From positions 248,001 to 312,000 of the forward strand of contig CAVQDQ010000003.1 of the NCBI GenBank assembly GCA_963711315.1: DNA of 64,000 nt, given 5' to 3'. Source of the stretch: PALSA-612 sp963711315 (GTDB lineage Bacteria; Actinomycetota; Thermoleophilia; Gaiellales; Gaiellaceae). Shown piece after piece: positions 27,228-36,486 of this stretch; the first letter of the stretch is position 1; each line of letters begins with the position of its first letter. The position numbers and the translations under genes are program-made. The notes under the pieces were generated by a model. The model saw only the letters and a program-made list of their open reading frames with translations. It did no database searches and was not told the DNA's origin.

Positions 27228-28431
27228 CTAGCCCTTCAAGGACGACGCGACGTCCGCAAGCATCTGCGATGTCGTCATCGTGCCGTTGATCACCGCCTGC
27301 AGGTCGTTGTTCATGATCGTGTAGGTGGCATCGAAGTTAGGGAACGCCCAGCCGCGCGCGAACGGCCCCGCCGCGAGGAACGCCTTCCGGCCGCCGACCG
27401 CCTCGACATCGGTACGCGAGGGCAGGGCGAGGCCCTTCGACATCCAGAGTGTCATCCCCCGCTTGCCTGTCAGCCAGCTGAGCAGCGTCCAGGCGGCCTG
27501 CTTGTGGTCCGAAGCCTTCGCCAGCGAGTAGGAGACCGTGAACCCCAGGTTGGCGTTGACCTTGCCTTTTACCATCGGGCCAACGGCGAACTTCACCTGC
27601 GGGAAGTTCAGCGGCATGTACGGGAGCAGCCAGTTACCCTCGAAGATGATCGCCGCCTTCTCCTTGCCGAGCGCCTCGCCGGGCCAGCTGACGCCGAGCT
27701 GGGTCGGCGTCGCCGCGAGACCCTTCTTGATCAGCCCCACGTAGTAGTTCACCGCCGCGGCGACCGCCGGCGACTGCACGTTCGCGAGCGAGCCCTTGTT
27801 CTGATAGATGAACGCGAGCATTCGTGCCCAGTCGGGGTTGAGGCAGATCGGCTTCCCGCCTGGCACCGCGTTGGACGACGCGAGCTTCTGGGCGTCCGCG
27901 GCCAACTCGGCCCAGGTCCTGGGTGCCCGCTTGATACCCGCAGCACGGAACATGGACGTGTTGATCTCCACCGCGAGCGGCGACCAGTCCTTCGGGAAGC
28001 CGTAGATCGTCTTCCCGACCTTGAACGCGCCGAGCAGGCCCGGATAGAACTTGCTCGTGTCGAACTTGGTCGCCTTGATGTAGCTGTTCAACGGCTGGAG
28101 CACGCCTTGCTTCGCCCATGTCGAGAGGCGGGCCGAGTCAACGTAGAAGACGTCCGGCGGATTCTGGGCGGCAAAGCGCGCGGTCATCGCGGGCGTGTAG
28201 TCGCCGTTGATCACCGAGTAGTCCACATGGATGGCCGGGTGCGTCCTGTTGAACGTGTCGACCATCGACTGCAACAAGTCGTCTTCGGTCTTCCCGGCCG
28301 ACCATCCCGAAAGCGTGATGGTTCGTCGCCTGGGTCTTCTCGGTCCGCGCCTGTGCTGTCGCGGCAGCGACCACTACCGTGACGAGAGCGAGGCCGAGAA
28401 GCGCCGCAGGAACTGCGGTTAGCTTGCGCAT
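27228..28431 (-). pseudogene. Sugar-binding lipoprotein/solute-binding protein, one frameshift
   Basis: From ATG 28431 a signal peptide (AALLGLALVTVVVAAATAQA) leads to residue 37. There the frame shifts by one base near 28318 and continues for 350 residues: ITLSGWSAGKTEDDLLQSMV, FAAQNPPDVFYVDSARL, GFPKDWSPLAVEIN and WARMLAFIYQNKG. This is a cluster-1 carbohydrate-binding protein like MalE or UgpB. The downstream 350-residue frame has no signal peptide, so as written no functional exported receptor is made. Everything else is normal, so a sequencing error at 28318 should be excluded first. Confidence 0.8.
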
Positions 28432-28449
28432 TTCGACACCCCCAATCCC

Positions 28450-28468
28450 AATCGTTTCGGATCCGATT
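28450..28468. promoter_or_regulatory. Candidate LacI-family operator upstream of the binding-protein gene
   Basis: AATCG (28450-28454) and CGATT (28464-28468) flank nine bases, with AATCGTTT at one edge, similar to the AAnCGnTT core bound by LacI-family repressors. It lies 19 bases before ATG 28431. No regulator gene is in the block, so this is weak. Confidence 0.3.
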
Positions 28469-28697
28469 CACGCCGATCCCAAGGAATGATCATAGATCAC
28501 TAGCACCGGCGCGCCAGGCTCCCCCAGGAGGAAGCCGGCCGGCTGATCAGCCCGCCGTCGATGGCGACGAGGCTCGCAAGGTAGCTCGCTCTGCGACCGC
28601 GCCGCTCCCAGCCCACCGCTCGGCCAGGCGCCTGGTCAAGTCGACGCCGTCAGGCGTCGCAATGACAATGTCCTGCCTCGACGCGCTCGAGGCAAGC

Positions 28698-28730
28698 AGC
28701 TGGTGCTCTCCCAACTGAGCTAACCGCCCT
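28698..28730. repeat. Third fragment of the tRNA-Val gene (33 bp)
   Basis: Exact match to 3451-3483 (tRNA nt 1-32 plus one flanking base), same orientation. The match stops in the anticodon loop. It bounds the sugar block opposite the repeat at 20571-20615. The surrounding 28432-28863 has no gene apart from this fragment. Confidence 0.8.
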
Positions 28731-28863
28731 TGTGCCTGTCGGATCGCTGACGTCCAGCGTCTTGAAGCGAACCGGCCGGTCACGATGAGGGCGTCGCCGC
28801 GTGCGGCTACCGTTAGCTGGCATGAATCTCGCATGTCTTGCGTTGGCGTTTAGGCCGCCGGCC

Positions 28864-29292
28864 ATGAAGGCGGGAGTGCTGCTCGCGGCCCTTGCGGCAG
28901 CAGCCACACTCGCAGGTCCATCTGCCACGCAGGACCGCCGGCCAGAAATCGTCCTGGAGAGCCTCACTTTCAAGCGCACGGCGGTTCGCGATGGTTTCGC
29001 GGCAAGCATCGATCTCCGCGTGCGTCTGTGCCTGAGTCGTGGTCCACGTGCTCTGATCACAACACGCGAACAGCGACGAGTCGGTTCTGTCGTGAAGGCG
29101 CGAGGCACCACCATCGACGAGCTCGGCGTCGACCTGGGGAAGATCTATCCCTACCGCTGTTCGAAGTACCAGATAGGGTGGCTCGCCGAGGCGCGGTTCG
29201 TGGTCGGCGGCGGCACCTACTCGGCGAACCTGCGCGTTCGCGATGGCCGCGGGCGCCTGAGCGCACCGCTGGCATTCACCGTTCGACTGTAG
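28864..29292 (+). CDS. Exported hypothetical protein
   Basis: A 142-residue protein. ATG 28864 gives a clean signal peptide (MKAGVLLAALAAAATLAGPS); an in-frame ATG at 28822 would lengthen it. The mature part is beta-rich, with two cysteines (VRLCLSRG, YRCSKY) and a C-terminal strand LAFTVRL. It looks like a small Ig-like or cell-envelope domain with no catalytic motif. No operon partners. Function unknown. Confidence 0.55.
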   Translation: MKAGVLLAALAAAATLAGPSATQDRRPEIVLESLTFKRTAVRDGFAASIDLRVRLCLSRGPRALITTREQRRVGSVVKARGTTIDELGVDLGKIYPYRCSKYQIGWLAEARFVVGGGTYSANLRVRDGRGRLSAPLAFTVRL

Positions 29293-29515
29293 CCGCCACG
29301 GAGCAGCCCCCGAAGACCTGCTCCATCCCCCCTGGTACCTCTCGCGCTCGACTTTTTGGAACTCATGCGCGTGGATCGTCCTCGTGATCGCCGCGTTCGG
29401 CGTGGCCGAGCACGGAGGTGACAGTGCCGCTTCTTCGACGAGGATCGTTGACCTCCCCGGCCGCCAGCAATACAATCGCCGGTGACCAGGGGGCCGCGTC
29501 GATGGCGAAGATCGC
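29293..29515. other. Intergenic region before the first M23-like gene
   Basis: No gene supported. An ATG at 29502 opens a 19-codon frame (MAKIACPEFVIPSPVLGAS) that runs into the M23-like gene in another frame. Adding one base near 29560 would fuse the two, so the annotated start at 29516 may be an artefact of a frameshift. Confidence 0.4.
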
Positions 29516-30595
29516 TTGTCCGGAGTTCGTGATCCCGTCGCCGGTACTGGGGGCGAGTTGAGGCCCTGGTACGCCGACGACTACCGCGGCTGGCCGGTCG
29601 GCCCGCGGAACCGGCAGCACCCGGTGCGCGGCTCGTGGCTCGACCCGCGGAGTAAGCCGGAGTACCACCCCGGGATCGACATCTCGGTGCGCGACGACCA
29701 GCCCGAGCGCGGGCATCCGAAGGGGCGGACGCACCGCGTCTATGCGCTCGAGGGCGGACCGGTGTGGCACATTTTCACGCAGCCGCCCCCCGGTGTGGAG
29801 AGCATCATTCGGATCGGCCACTTCACGTACGGGCACGTCGACCCGGTCGTCGAGCTCGGGCAGGACGTGAAACCCGGCCAGCTGATCGGCTGGACCTTCA
29901 AGGACGAGTGGCACCTGCACCTGAGCGAGTGGCGCTTTCCAGGGGGAAAGCCAAGTGCCAGTCGCCAGATTCAGGTGAACCCGCTCGACCCGGAAGGCAA
30001 GATCGCGCCGTACCGCGACACAGCAGCCCCGGTCATCCGAGAGATCCGTTTCCACCAGCCGGCGGATTCGTCCTGGGGGACCCGAAATGGGTCGGCTGTC
30101 TTCGCTCCCGGCGGCGCCCCCCTCGACCCGAGCCGGCTCTCGGGCCAGGTCGACGTCCGTGCCCGGATCGAGGACCTCCAGTCCTTCCGGGGCTGGTGGA
30201 AGGACGTCCCCCTCCTCGAGACCGACCACCATCCGGCTCGCGTCCACCTCGCCGTCGACCGCGCCACTGACGGGAAGCGAGTGATCGACCGCGACGTGTT
30301 CCCGTCCGGCGTGTGGCCGGGCCCCAAGGCTTCTCGCCAGAATCAGATCTCCCTCTCCCACCACTACGCGCCGGGGACGCGGCAAAACCTCCGAGCCAAC
30401 ACGGCGATCAAGCTGAAACGCCAGGGCCGGGGCGAGCTCTGGTTCCGCCTCTTTGCCGGCCCCCGCCGGAAGAGCTGCTACTGGGACACCACGGCTTTCC
30501 GCGACGGCCCCTATCGGTTGACCGTGACCGCCTGGGACATCGTCGGGAACCGCGCGGCAGAGTCGATCGACGTCGTCGTCGCGAACAACGTCTGA
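29516..30595 (+). CDS. M23/LytM-like domain protein with C-terminal Ig-like domain
   Basis: A 359-residue protein from TTG 29516 (start uncertain). The LytM zinc pattern is visible as H51-x3-D55 (HPGID) and H133-L-H135 (WHLHLSEW), with the GHFTYGHVDP and GQDVKPGQLIGW strands between, as in M23 peptidoglycan endopeptidases. The C-terminal 150 residues look like one or two beta-sandwich domains (GPYRLTVTAWDIVGNRAAES). No signal peptide is seen in this frame, consistent with a missing N-terminus. A paralogue lies convergently, one base away. Role: probable cell-wall hydrolase or a non-catalytic relative. Confidence 0.65.
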   Translation: MSGVRDPVAGTGGELRPWYADDYRGWPVGPRNRQHPVRGSWLDPRSKPEYHPGIDISVRDDQPERGHPKGRTHRVYALEGGPVWHIFTQPPPGVESIIRIGHFTYGHVDPVVELGQDVKPGQLIGWTFKDEWHLHLSEWRFPGGKPSASRQIQVNPLDPEGKIAPYRDTAAPVIREIRFHQPADSSWGTRNGSAVFAPGGAPLDPSRLSGQVDVRARIEDLQSFRGWWKDVPLLETDHHPARVHLAVDRATDGKRVIDRDVFPSGVWPGPKASRQNQISLSHHYAPGTRQNLRANTAIKLKRQGRGELWFRLFAGPRRKSCYWDTTAFRDGPYRLTVTAWDIVGNRAAESIDVVVANNV

Positions 30596-30596
30596 A

Positions 30597-31658
30597 TCAG
30601 TTCGCGACCCGCAGCCGCAGGGTCTTGCTGGCACTCCGCCCGACGGTGTCCTCGACGGTGAGCTTCAGCGTGTACGAGCCGTTCGGCACCTTTCTCGTGT
30701 CCCATCCGCGCTCCCAGAGCCGGATCCATAGCTTGCCCGTGCAGTCCGCCGGCTCGCGCACGATGCAGACGGCGATGGGCGCGCTTCGGCGGGTGAGCGG
30801 GCGGAACAAGTGCTGCCAGATGGGCCCGGGCTCCATGTCGAGCTGAAAGAGCGTCCGAGCGAGGACAATGGTCTGCCCCCGGCGCAGCTCGATCGAGGCG
30901 CGGTAGACGTGCAGGGGAACGGTGGGAGCGCCCGGCCACTCCCGAAAGGGGAACGAGTCCATCGCGAGCGCGACGGGGACGACGACGCCGCGGACACGGT
31001 CGGGCGGCAGAGGGCGGGCGGCCCCATTGTTCTCGTCCGCTTTCGCGTAGATGCGCATCTCGCGCACGAACGGGTTCCCCGTGTCCTTCACGGGGGCGAG
31101 CTTCCCGCCGGGCCGAAGCGGGTTGAGCATGAGGCTTTTCCCGCCCACCGTCGCCCGCTCCTCGAGGTGCATGTGCCAAAACCCCAGGCACGTTTGGCCG
31201 ATCTCCTGTCCCGCCTCGACCTTCTCACCGAGCTCGACGGACGGCGCGACGTGCGAGTAGCGGAAGTGGCCGATGCTGATGATTCCGCTGCGAACGCTTT
31301 CCTTGAGCGGGGTGAGTATCGAGGCCACCGTCGCCTCATGGACCGTGCCTCCCTCGATCGCGAAGACGGGGTGCCGGCCCGAGGCGTCGTTCTGGAGGAT
31401 GTCGATCGCCTTGTGACCACCGGCCCGCGGTCCCGGCATGTCCGAAGGCCATTTCGTGGTCGGGTTGAGAAACGTCCCGTAGACGGCGTGGGTGCGGTGC
31501 TGCGGCGCCACGGGCCAGCCTTTGAAGTCGTCGTTCCAGAGGGGCACGAAGCCCAGCGCGCCGCGGACAGGCTTGCTTGCGGCGGGGCCGTCCGACCGAC
31601 CCGGAAGCGGTGGCACGCCTCGAGAGTATAGGGGCGGGCCGCCTTGGGGGCGGGGCAC
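30597..31658 (-). CDS. M23/LytM-like domain protein, paralogue of the convergent gene
   Basis: A 353-residue protein from GTG 31658. It shares the layout of its neighbour: NDDFKGWPVAPQHRTHAVYG, then HKAIDI (H-x3-D), GHFRYSHVAPSVELG, GQTCLGFWHMHLEE (HxH) and a C-terminal beta-rich domain (SYTLKLTVEDTVGRSASKTL). The zinc-ligand pattern of LytM is therefore conserved in both copies. Stops of the two genes are one base apart, facing each other. Start and export signal are unclear; a proline-rich N-terminus precedes the domain. Confidence 0.65.
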   Translation of the reverse strand: MPRPQGGPPLYSRGVPPLPGRSDGPAASKPVRGALGFVPLWNDDFKGWPVAPQHRTHAVYGTFLNPTTKWPSDMPGPRAGGHKAIDILQNDASGRHPVFAIEGGTVHEATVASILTPLKESVRSGIISIGHFRYSHVAPSVELGEKVEAGQEIGQTCLGFWHMHLEERATVGGKSLMLNPLRPGGKLAPVKDTGNPFVREMRIYAKADENNGAARPLPPDRVRGVVVPVALAMDSFPFREWPGAPTVPLHVYRASIELRRGQTIVLARTLFQLDMEPGPIWQHLFRPLTRRSAPIAVCIVREPADCTGKLWIRLWERGWDTRKVPNGSYTLKLTVEDTVGRSASKTLRLRVAN

Positions 31659-31693
31659 GCCAACTTCGATTGCATTCCGGAGTCGAAGCTCGC

Positions 31694-32059
31694 GTGACCG
31701 GGCACCGACCGGATGCCGCTGCGATAGCGCGTGCCTTCATCGACGCAATCAACCGGCGTGAGCACGAAGAGGCGGCGCGACATCTTGCCGATGACGCTGA
31801 GATCGTTCTCCCCGGGGCGCGGCTAGAAGGCCGCTCCGCGTGGCTCGAGAGTCGTCGCCGACAGCAGCCCCCCGAGCATCTGGCCGAAGCGGTCGAGACA
31901 GACACCTTGAGCGTGACCGCCGACGGGATCGAGGTGACGGGTCGTCTGGTACAGCGCTGGGTGGAGACGGGCGAACTGGCCAACGAGGTGCCGGTACGGA
32001 TCGGCTTCGCGATCGGCGGCGGCCTCATCCAGCGTCTCGAGCTCAGGCCGCAGTCATGA
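31694..32059 (+). CDS. SnoaL/NTF2-like protein
   Basis: A 121-residue protein from GTG 31694. It opens with AAIARAFIDAINRREHEEAARHLADDAE, the first helices of the cone-shaped NTF2/SnoaL fold, followed by the strands IVLPGARLEGRSAW and VTGRLVQRW. Family members act as isomerases, cyclases or small-molecule binders; no catalytic residue can be assigned here. Its end overlaps the ABC ATPase gene on the other strand by 17 bases. It is isolated and intact. Confidence 0.65.
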   Translation: MTGHRPDAAAIARAFIDAINRREHEEAARHLADDAEIVLPGARLEGRSAWLESRRRQQPPEHLAEAVETDTLSVTADGIEVTGRLVQRWVETGELANEVPVRIGFAIGGGLIQRLELRPQS

Positions 32060-33233
32060 TCGCTTTCTCGGTCTCCGGGTCGAAGAAGTGGAGGTGGCCG
32101 GTGTCTACGTTCACTTCCACTCGGTCGCCCATGCGGATCCCCGATCGCGGCTCGAAGGTCGCACAGAACGGCGTGCCCTCGCGCGTGATGAGCGCCACTT
32201 CATCGAGCCCTCCTCCTGTCGCCTCCGCAATAGCCTCGCTGCTCGCAGGCGCCGCATCGATCGTGAAGAAGCAGAGCAGGTTGGAGCCGAGGGCCTCGAC
32301 GCGGTCGATCGTGGCCTCCATGGTGGCGCCGTCCTCCTTCCGATCATCTCCGAGATCCTCGGGGCGAATGCCCACGATGACCTCGCGGCCGAGCCAGACC
32401 TCGAGACCGCGGTCGCGTGACAGCTCGTCGGGAATCGAGATCGTCGAGCTGCCCAGGCGGGCGACGAGGCCACTGCCGTCACCACCCGGCTCGATGGTGC
32501 CGCGTGCGAGGTTCATCGGCGGAGAGCCGATGAAGCCGGCGACGAAGAGGTTGGCAGGCCGGTCGTAGACGTTCGTCGGCGTGTCCGCCTGCTGAAGCTC
32601 GCCCGACCGCAGCACCGCGACGCGGTCGCCCATCGTCATCGCCTCGACCTGGTCGTGGGTGACGTAGACCGTTGTTACACCCAGCCGCTTCTGAAGCGCC
32701 TCGATCTCACCGCGCATGTGAACGCGGAGCTGCGCGTCGAGGTTCGACAGCGGCTCGTCCATGAGGAACACCTGCGGCTGGCGAATGATTGCCCGGCCCA
32801 TCGCCACGCGCTGTTTCTGGCCGCCGGAGAGCTGCTTCGGCTTGCGGTCGAGCAGCTCCTCGAGACCGAGCAGCTTCGCCGTCTCCTGCACACGCTGCCT
32901 GATCTCCTTCTTCGGCCGCCGCTGCAGCTTCAAGCTGAACGCAATGTTCTGCGCGACGGTCATGTGCGGGTAGAGGGCGTAGTTCTGGAACACCATGGCG
33001 ATATCGCGGTCGCGCTCGAGCACATCGTTGACGCGCTGGCCGCCGATGTAGAGGTCGCCGCTCGAGATGTCCTCGAGCCCAGCGATCATCCGCAGGGCCG
33101 TCGTCTTCCCGCAGCCTGAGGGACCGACCAGCACGAGCAACTCGGCCTCCGCGATCTCGAGCGACAGGTCCTTGACTGCCACGAACCCGTTCGGGAACCG
33201 CTTGCCGAGCTTGTCGAGCCTGATATCGGCCAC
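32043..33233 (-). CDS. Sugar ABC transporter ATPase, UgpC/MsmK type
   Basis: A 396-residue protein from GTG 33233 with a GGGAGGAAC ribosome-binding site. Walker A GPSGCGKTT, signature LSGGQKQRVAMGRAI, Walker B FLMDEPLSNLD and the switch VTHDQVEA are in order, followed by a long TOBE region. It is a paralogue of the ATPase at 23702-24730 but has a longer C-terminus. It closes the galK-binding protein-permease operon and energises that importer. Confidence 0.88.
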   Translation of the reverse strand: MADIRLDKLGKRFPNGFVAVKDLSLEIAEAELLVLVGPSGCGKTTALRMIAGLEDISSGDLYIGGQRVNDVLERDRDIAMVFQNYALYPHMTVAQNIAFSLKLQRRPKKEIRQRVQETAKLLGLEELLDRKPKQLSGGQKQRVAMGRAIIRQPQVFLMDEPLSNLDAQLRVHMRGEIEALQKRLGVTTVYVTHDQVEAMTMGDRVAVLRSGELQQADTPTNVYDRPANLFVAGFIGSPPMNLARGTIEPGGDGSGLVARLGSSTISIPDELSRDRGLEVWLGREVIVGIRPEDLGDDRKEDGATMEATIDRVEALGSNLLCFFTIDAAPASSEAIAEATGGGLDEVALITREGTPFCATFEPRSGIRMGDRVEVNVDTGHLHFFDPETEKAIMTAA

Positions 33234-33241
33234 GTTCCTCC

Positions 33242-34119
<878 letters not shown>

Positions 34120-34123
<4 letters not shown>

Positions 34124-35076
34124 GACTCCCGCTCGGAGCGGATCGTGTAGATGAGGTACGGGATGACGAGCACCGAGATCCCGACGAGCAGCAGGGTGGC
34201 AATTGCCGCTCCTTTCGCGTAGTCCCGTGCGTCGTAGATGAGGATCCACATGTAGACGGCGGGCGTCTGCGTGATGAGCTGCTTGCCGCCGATGGCCACG
34301 ATCAGGTCGAAGACCTTGATCGAGATGTGGCCCAGGATGATGAGCGCCGAGAGAGTTACCGGTGTCAAATGCGGAAAGACCACGTGGCGGTAGACCCTCC
34401 ACTCCGACGCACCGTCCATTCTTGCCGCCTCGCGAAGCTCCTCGGGCACCCCGCGGAATCCGGCGAGGAAGAGGGCCATGATGTAGCCGGAGAGCGCCCA
34501 CACAGCTGGGATCGCGAGCGCGCCCGCGCCCCACGTCTGTCCGAGATACCACTCGTTGCCGAGAAATCCGAGCCCGAGCTTGTCGAACAGGAGGTTGAAC
34601 CCGGTCGAGCGGTCGCCCGGCGCCGGGTTCATCAGCCACCGCCAGACGACTCCCGCGGCGATGAAGGAGACCGCCATCGGGAAGAGGTAGATGGCGCGGA
34701 ACATCCCCTCGCCCTTGACGCCCTTGTCCAAGAGGAAGGCGAGAAACGCCCCCATGAGCAAGGCTCCGCCGACGAAGACGACGGTGAAGAGCAGCGCGTG
34801 GTGCAGATCGATGATCCACCCCGGATCCGTGGTCAGGGTGGTCGACTGGTCGCCGGTGGCGACTCCCTTGACGAAGTCGTCTATCTCGCCGCCGCTACTC
34901 GGAAAGAGGTCCGAGTAGGCGCCGGTATCGAACCCCGTCGTCTCCTGTGATTGGCGCCAGTCGGAGAGCGAGACCTTGATGTTCCAGCCGATGAGGCCGT
35001 AGACGAAGACCGCGATGAGCACGATCGACGGGGAGACCAGGAGCAACCCTGGTCCCCACCGTCGTATCTTCCTCAC
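34120..35076 (-). CDS. Sugar ABC permease, MalF type
   Basis: A 318-residue protein from GTG 35076, eight bases after a GGAGG. It has a hydrophobic first helix (GLLLVSPSIVLIAVFVYGLI), an extended periplasm-side loop of about 60 residues (SQETTGFDTGAYSDLFPSSG) and the EAA loop (REAARMDGASEWRVYRHVVF). It fits the GtsB/MalF family. Partner of the next gene, with which it overlaps by ATGA. Confidence 0.87.
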
Positions 35077-35137
35077 GGCAGGCCTCCGGCCGTTTCCATC
35101 GCCGGTGTCGCCGTGTCCTTCTCGCTTCTGCCTTCTC

Positions 35138-36439
35138 CTACTTCGCGTTCTTCTTCGCCGCCGCAACGAGTGCGGCCTGGAACGTCTGCACGTTCTTCGT
35201 CTGCAGGAAGAGCCCGAGCGCCTTGTCGACGTCGGCCTTCCAGGCGGTCGGAGAGACGACGCCGTGCCAGAACGAGCCTGCCAGTGCGTCCGCCTTCCAG
35301 TCCTTGAGCGCGGTCTTCAGGTACGGACCGTAGAGCTTCGGATTCGCGTCCTTCCGGGCAGGGATCGAGCCCTTCACCGGGTTGAACGTGTCCTGCGCCA
35401 GCCTGCTGCCGAGGAACGCCAGCCACTGGACGGCCTGGTCCCGGTGGGGCGCACCCTTGGGCAGCGTGAAGCTGTCCGAGAGCCAGTCGTAGACGTTGGC
35501 CGTGCCGGGAACGAGCGTCCAGCCGTAGTCCCGGACCGGCTTCAGGCCGAGGTTGTCTCCCGCCTTCGAGCCGCTGAAGTACCCGTCCTGCCAGTCGCCC
35601 ATGACGTTGAAGGCGGCCTTGCCTTCGGCTACCAGTTTCCCGGCGTCCTGCCAGGAGAGCGACGCCGCGTCCGAGTTCGTGTAGCCGAGCAGCGTGGCGA
35701 AGCGGTTCAGCGCCGCCGTGACGCTCTTGCTGCCCCACTTGCTCGCCGAGCCGGGCTTCCACAGCGCCGACCAGCCCTGCGGACCGACAACCCCGATCAT
35801 GAGGGTCTCCCACAGGTGATCCGACGTCCACTGCTCGCCCATGGAGAGCGGGATGAGGTCGGCGTCCTTGGCCTTCTGAAGAGCGGCAACGAACTGTGCC
35901 CAGGTCTTGGGCACAGAAATGCCGTTCGCCTTCAGCGTCTTCGGGTTGTACCAGAGGACGTTCGCCCGGTGGATGTTCACAGGCACCGACCACAGATGGC
36001 CCTGGTACCTGATCTGGCTGAGCAACGACTTCGGCATCACCTTGTCGAAGCCGTACTGCTTGTAGATGAAGTCGATCGGCACCACCTGACCGGCCTTGAT
36101 GTAGTCGCGGAGCTCGGCGCCGGCGTGCCCCTGGAACGAGTCGGGCGGATTGCCGGCCTTGAGCCTGCTCTGCAGCACGGCCATGGCGTTCGATCCCGCG
36201 CCGCCGGCCACAGCCTCGTTCTTGACCTTGCAGGTCGGATGGGCCTTGTCCCAGATCTTGATCAGCTTCGTCAGTCCCGCTGCCTCACCGCCACCCGTCC
36301 ACCACGAGAAGACGGAGAGCTGGCACGACGCATCCGCGGTCGCTTTCGAGCCGAGCCCCGCAGATGGGATTGTGAGCGCGACTGCAGCTCCCACGAGCGC
36401 CGCGACGAGCACGGTGCTACGCCTAAGTGTTTTAACCAT
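35138..36439 (-). CDS. Glucose/galactose-type ABC solute-binding protein
   Basis: A 433-residue exported protein from ATG 36439 with an AGGAGG ribosome-binding site. A signal peptide (LVAALVGAAVALTIPSAGLG) is followed by LSVFSWWTGGGEAAGLTKLI and VAGGAGSNAMAVLQSRLKAG, then NPPDSFQGHAGAELRDYIKA. This N-terminal pattern matches the glucose/galactose-binding proteins of Thermus and Pseudomonas (GtsA type) rather than MalE. An upstream galactokinase in the same operon agrees with galactose or glucose as ligand. It is intact, unlike its paralogue at 27.2-28.4 kb. Confidence 0.85.
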   Translation of the reverse strand: MVKTLRRSTVLVAALVGAAVALTIPSAGLGSKATADASCQLSVFSWWTGGGEAAGLTKLIKIWDKAHPTCKVKNEAVAGGAGSNAMAVLQSRLKAGNPPDSFQGHAGAELRDYIKAGQVVPIDFIYKQYGFDKVMPKSLLSQIRYQGHLWSVPVNIHRANVLWYNPKTLKANGISVPKTWAQFVAALQKAKDADLIPLSMGEQWTSDHLWETLMIGVVGPQGWSALWKPGSASKWGSKSVTAALNRFATLLGYTNSDAASLSWQDAGKLVAEGKAAFNVMGDWQDGYFSGSKAGDNLGLKPVRDYGWTLVPGTANVYDWLSDSFTLPKGAPHRDQAVQWLAFLGSRLAQDTFNPVKGSIPARKDANPKLYGPYLKTALKDWKADALAGSFWHGVVSPTAWKADVDKALGLFLQTKNVQTFQAALVAAAKKNAK

Positions 36440-36486
36440 CGGTCCTCCTAGTCCGTACGTCGATGATTCTCCAGCCGGAAAGTGTG

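Noticed and set aside
28547..28834. Minus-strand 95-codon frame next to the third tRNA fragment
   Set aside because: It includes the tRNA-derived RLAQLGEHQL translation and has no other support.
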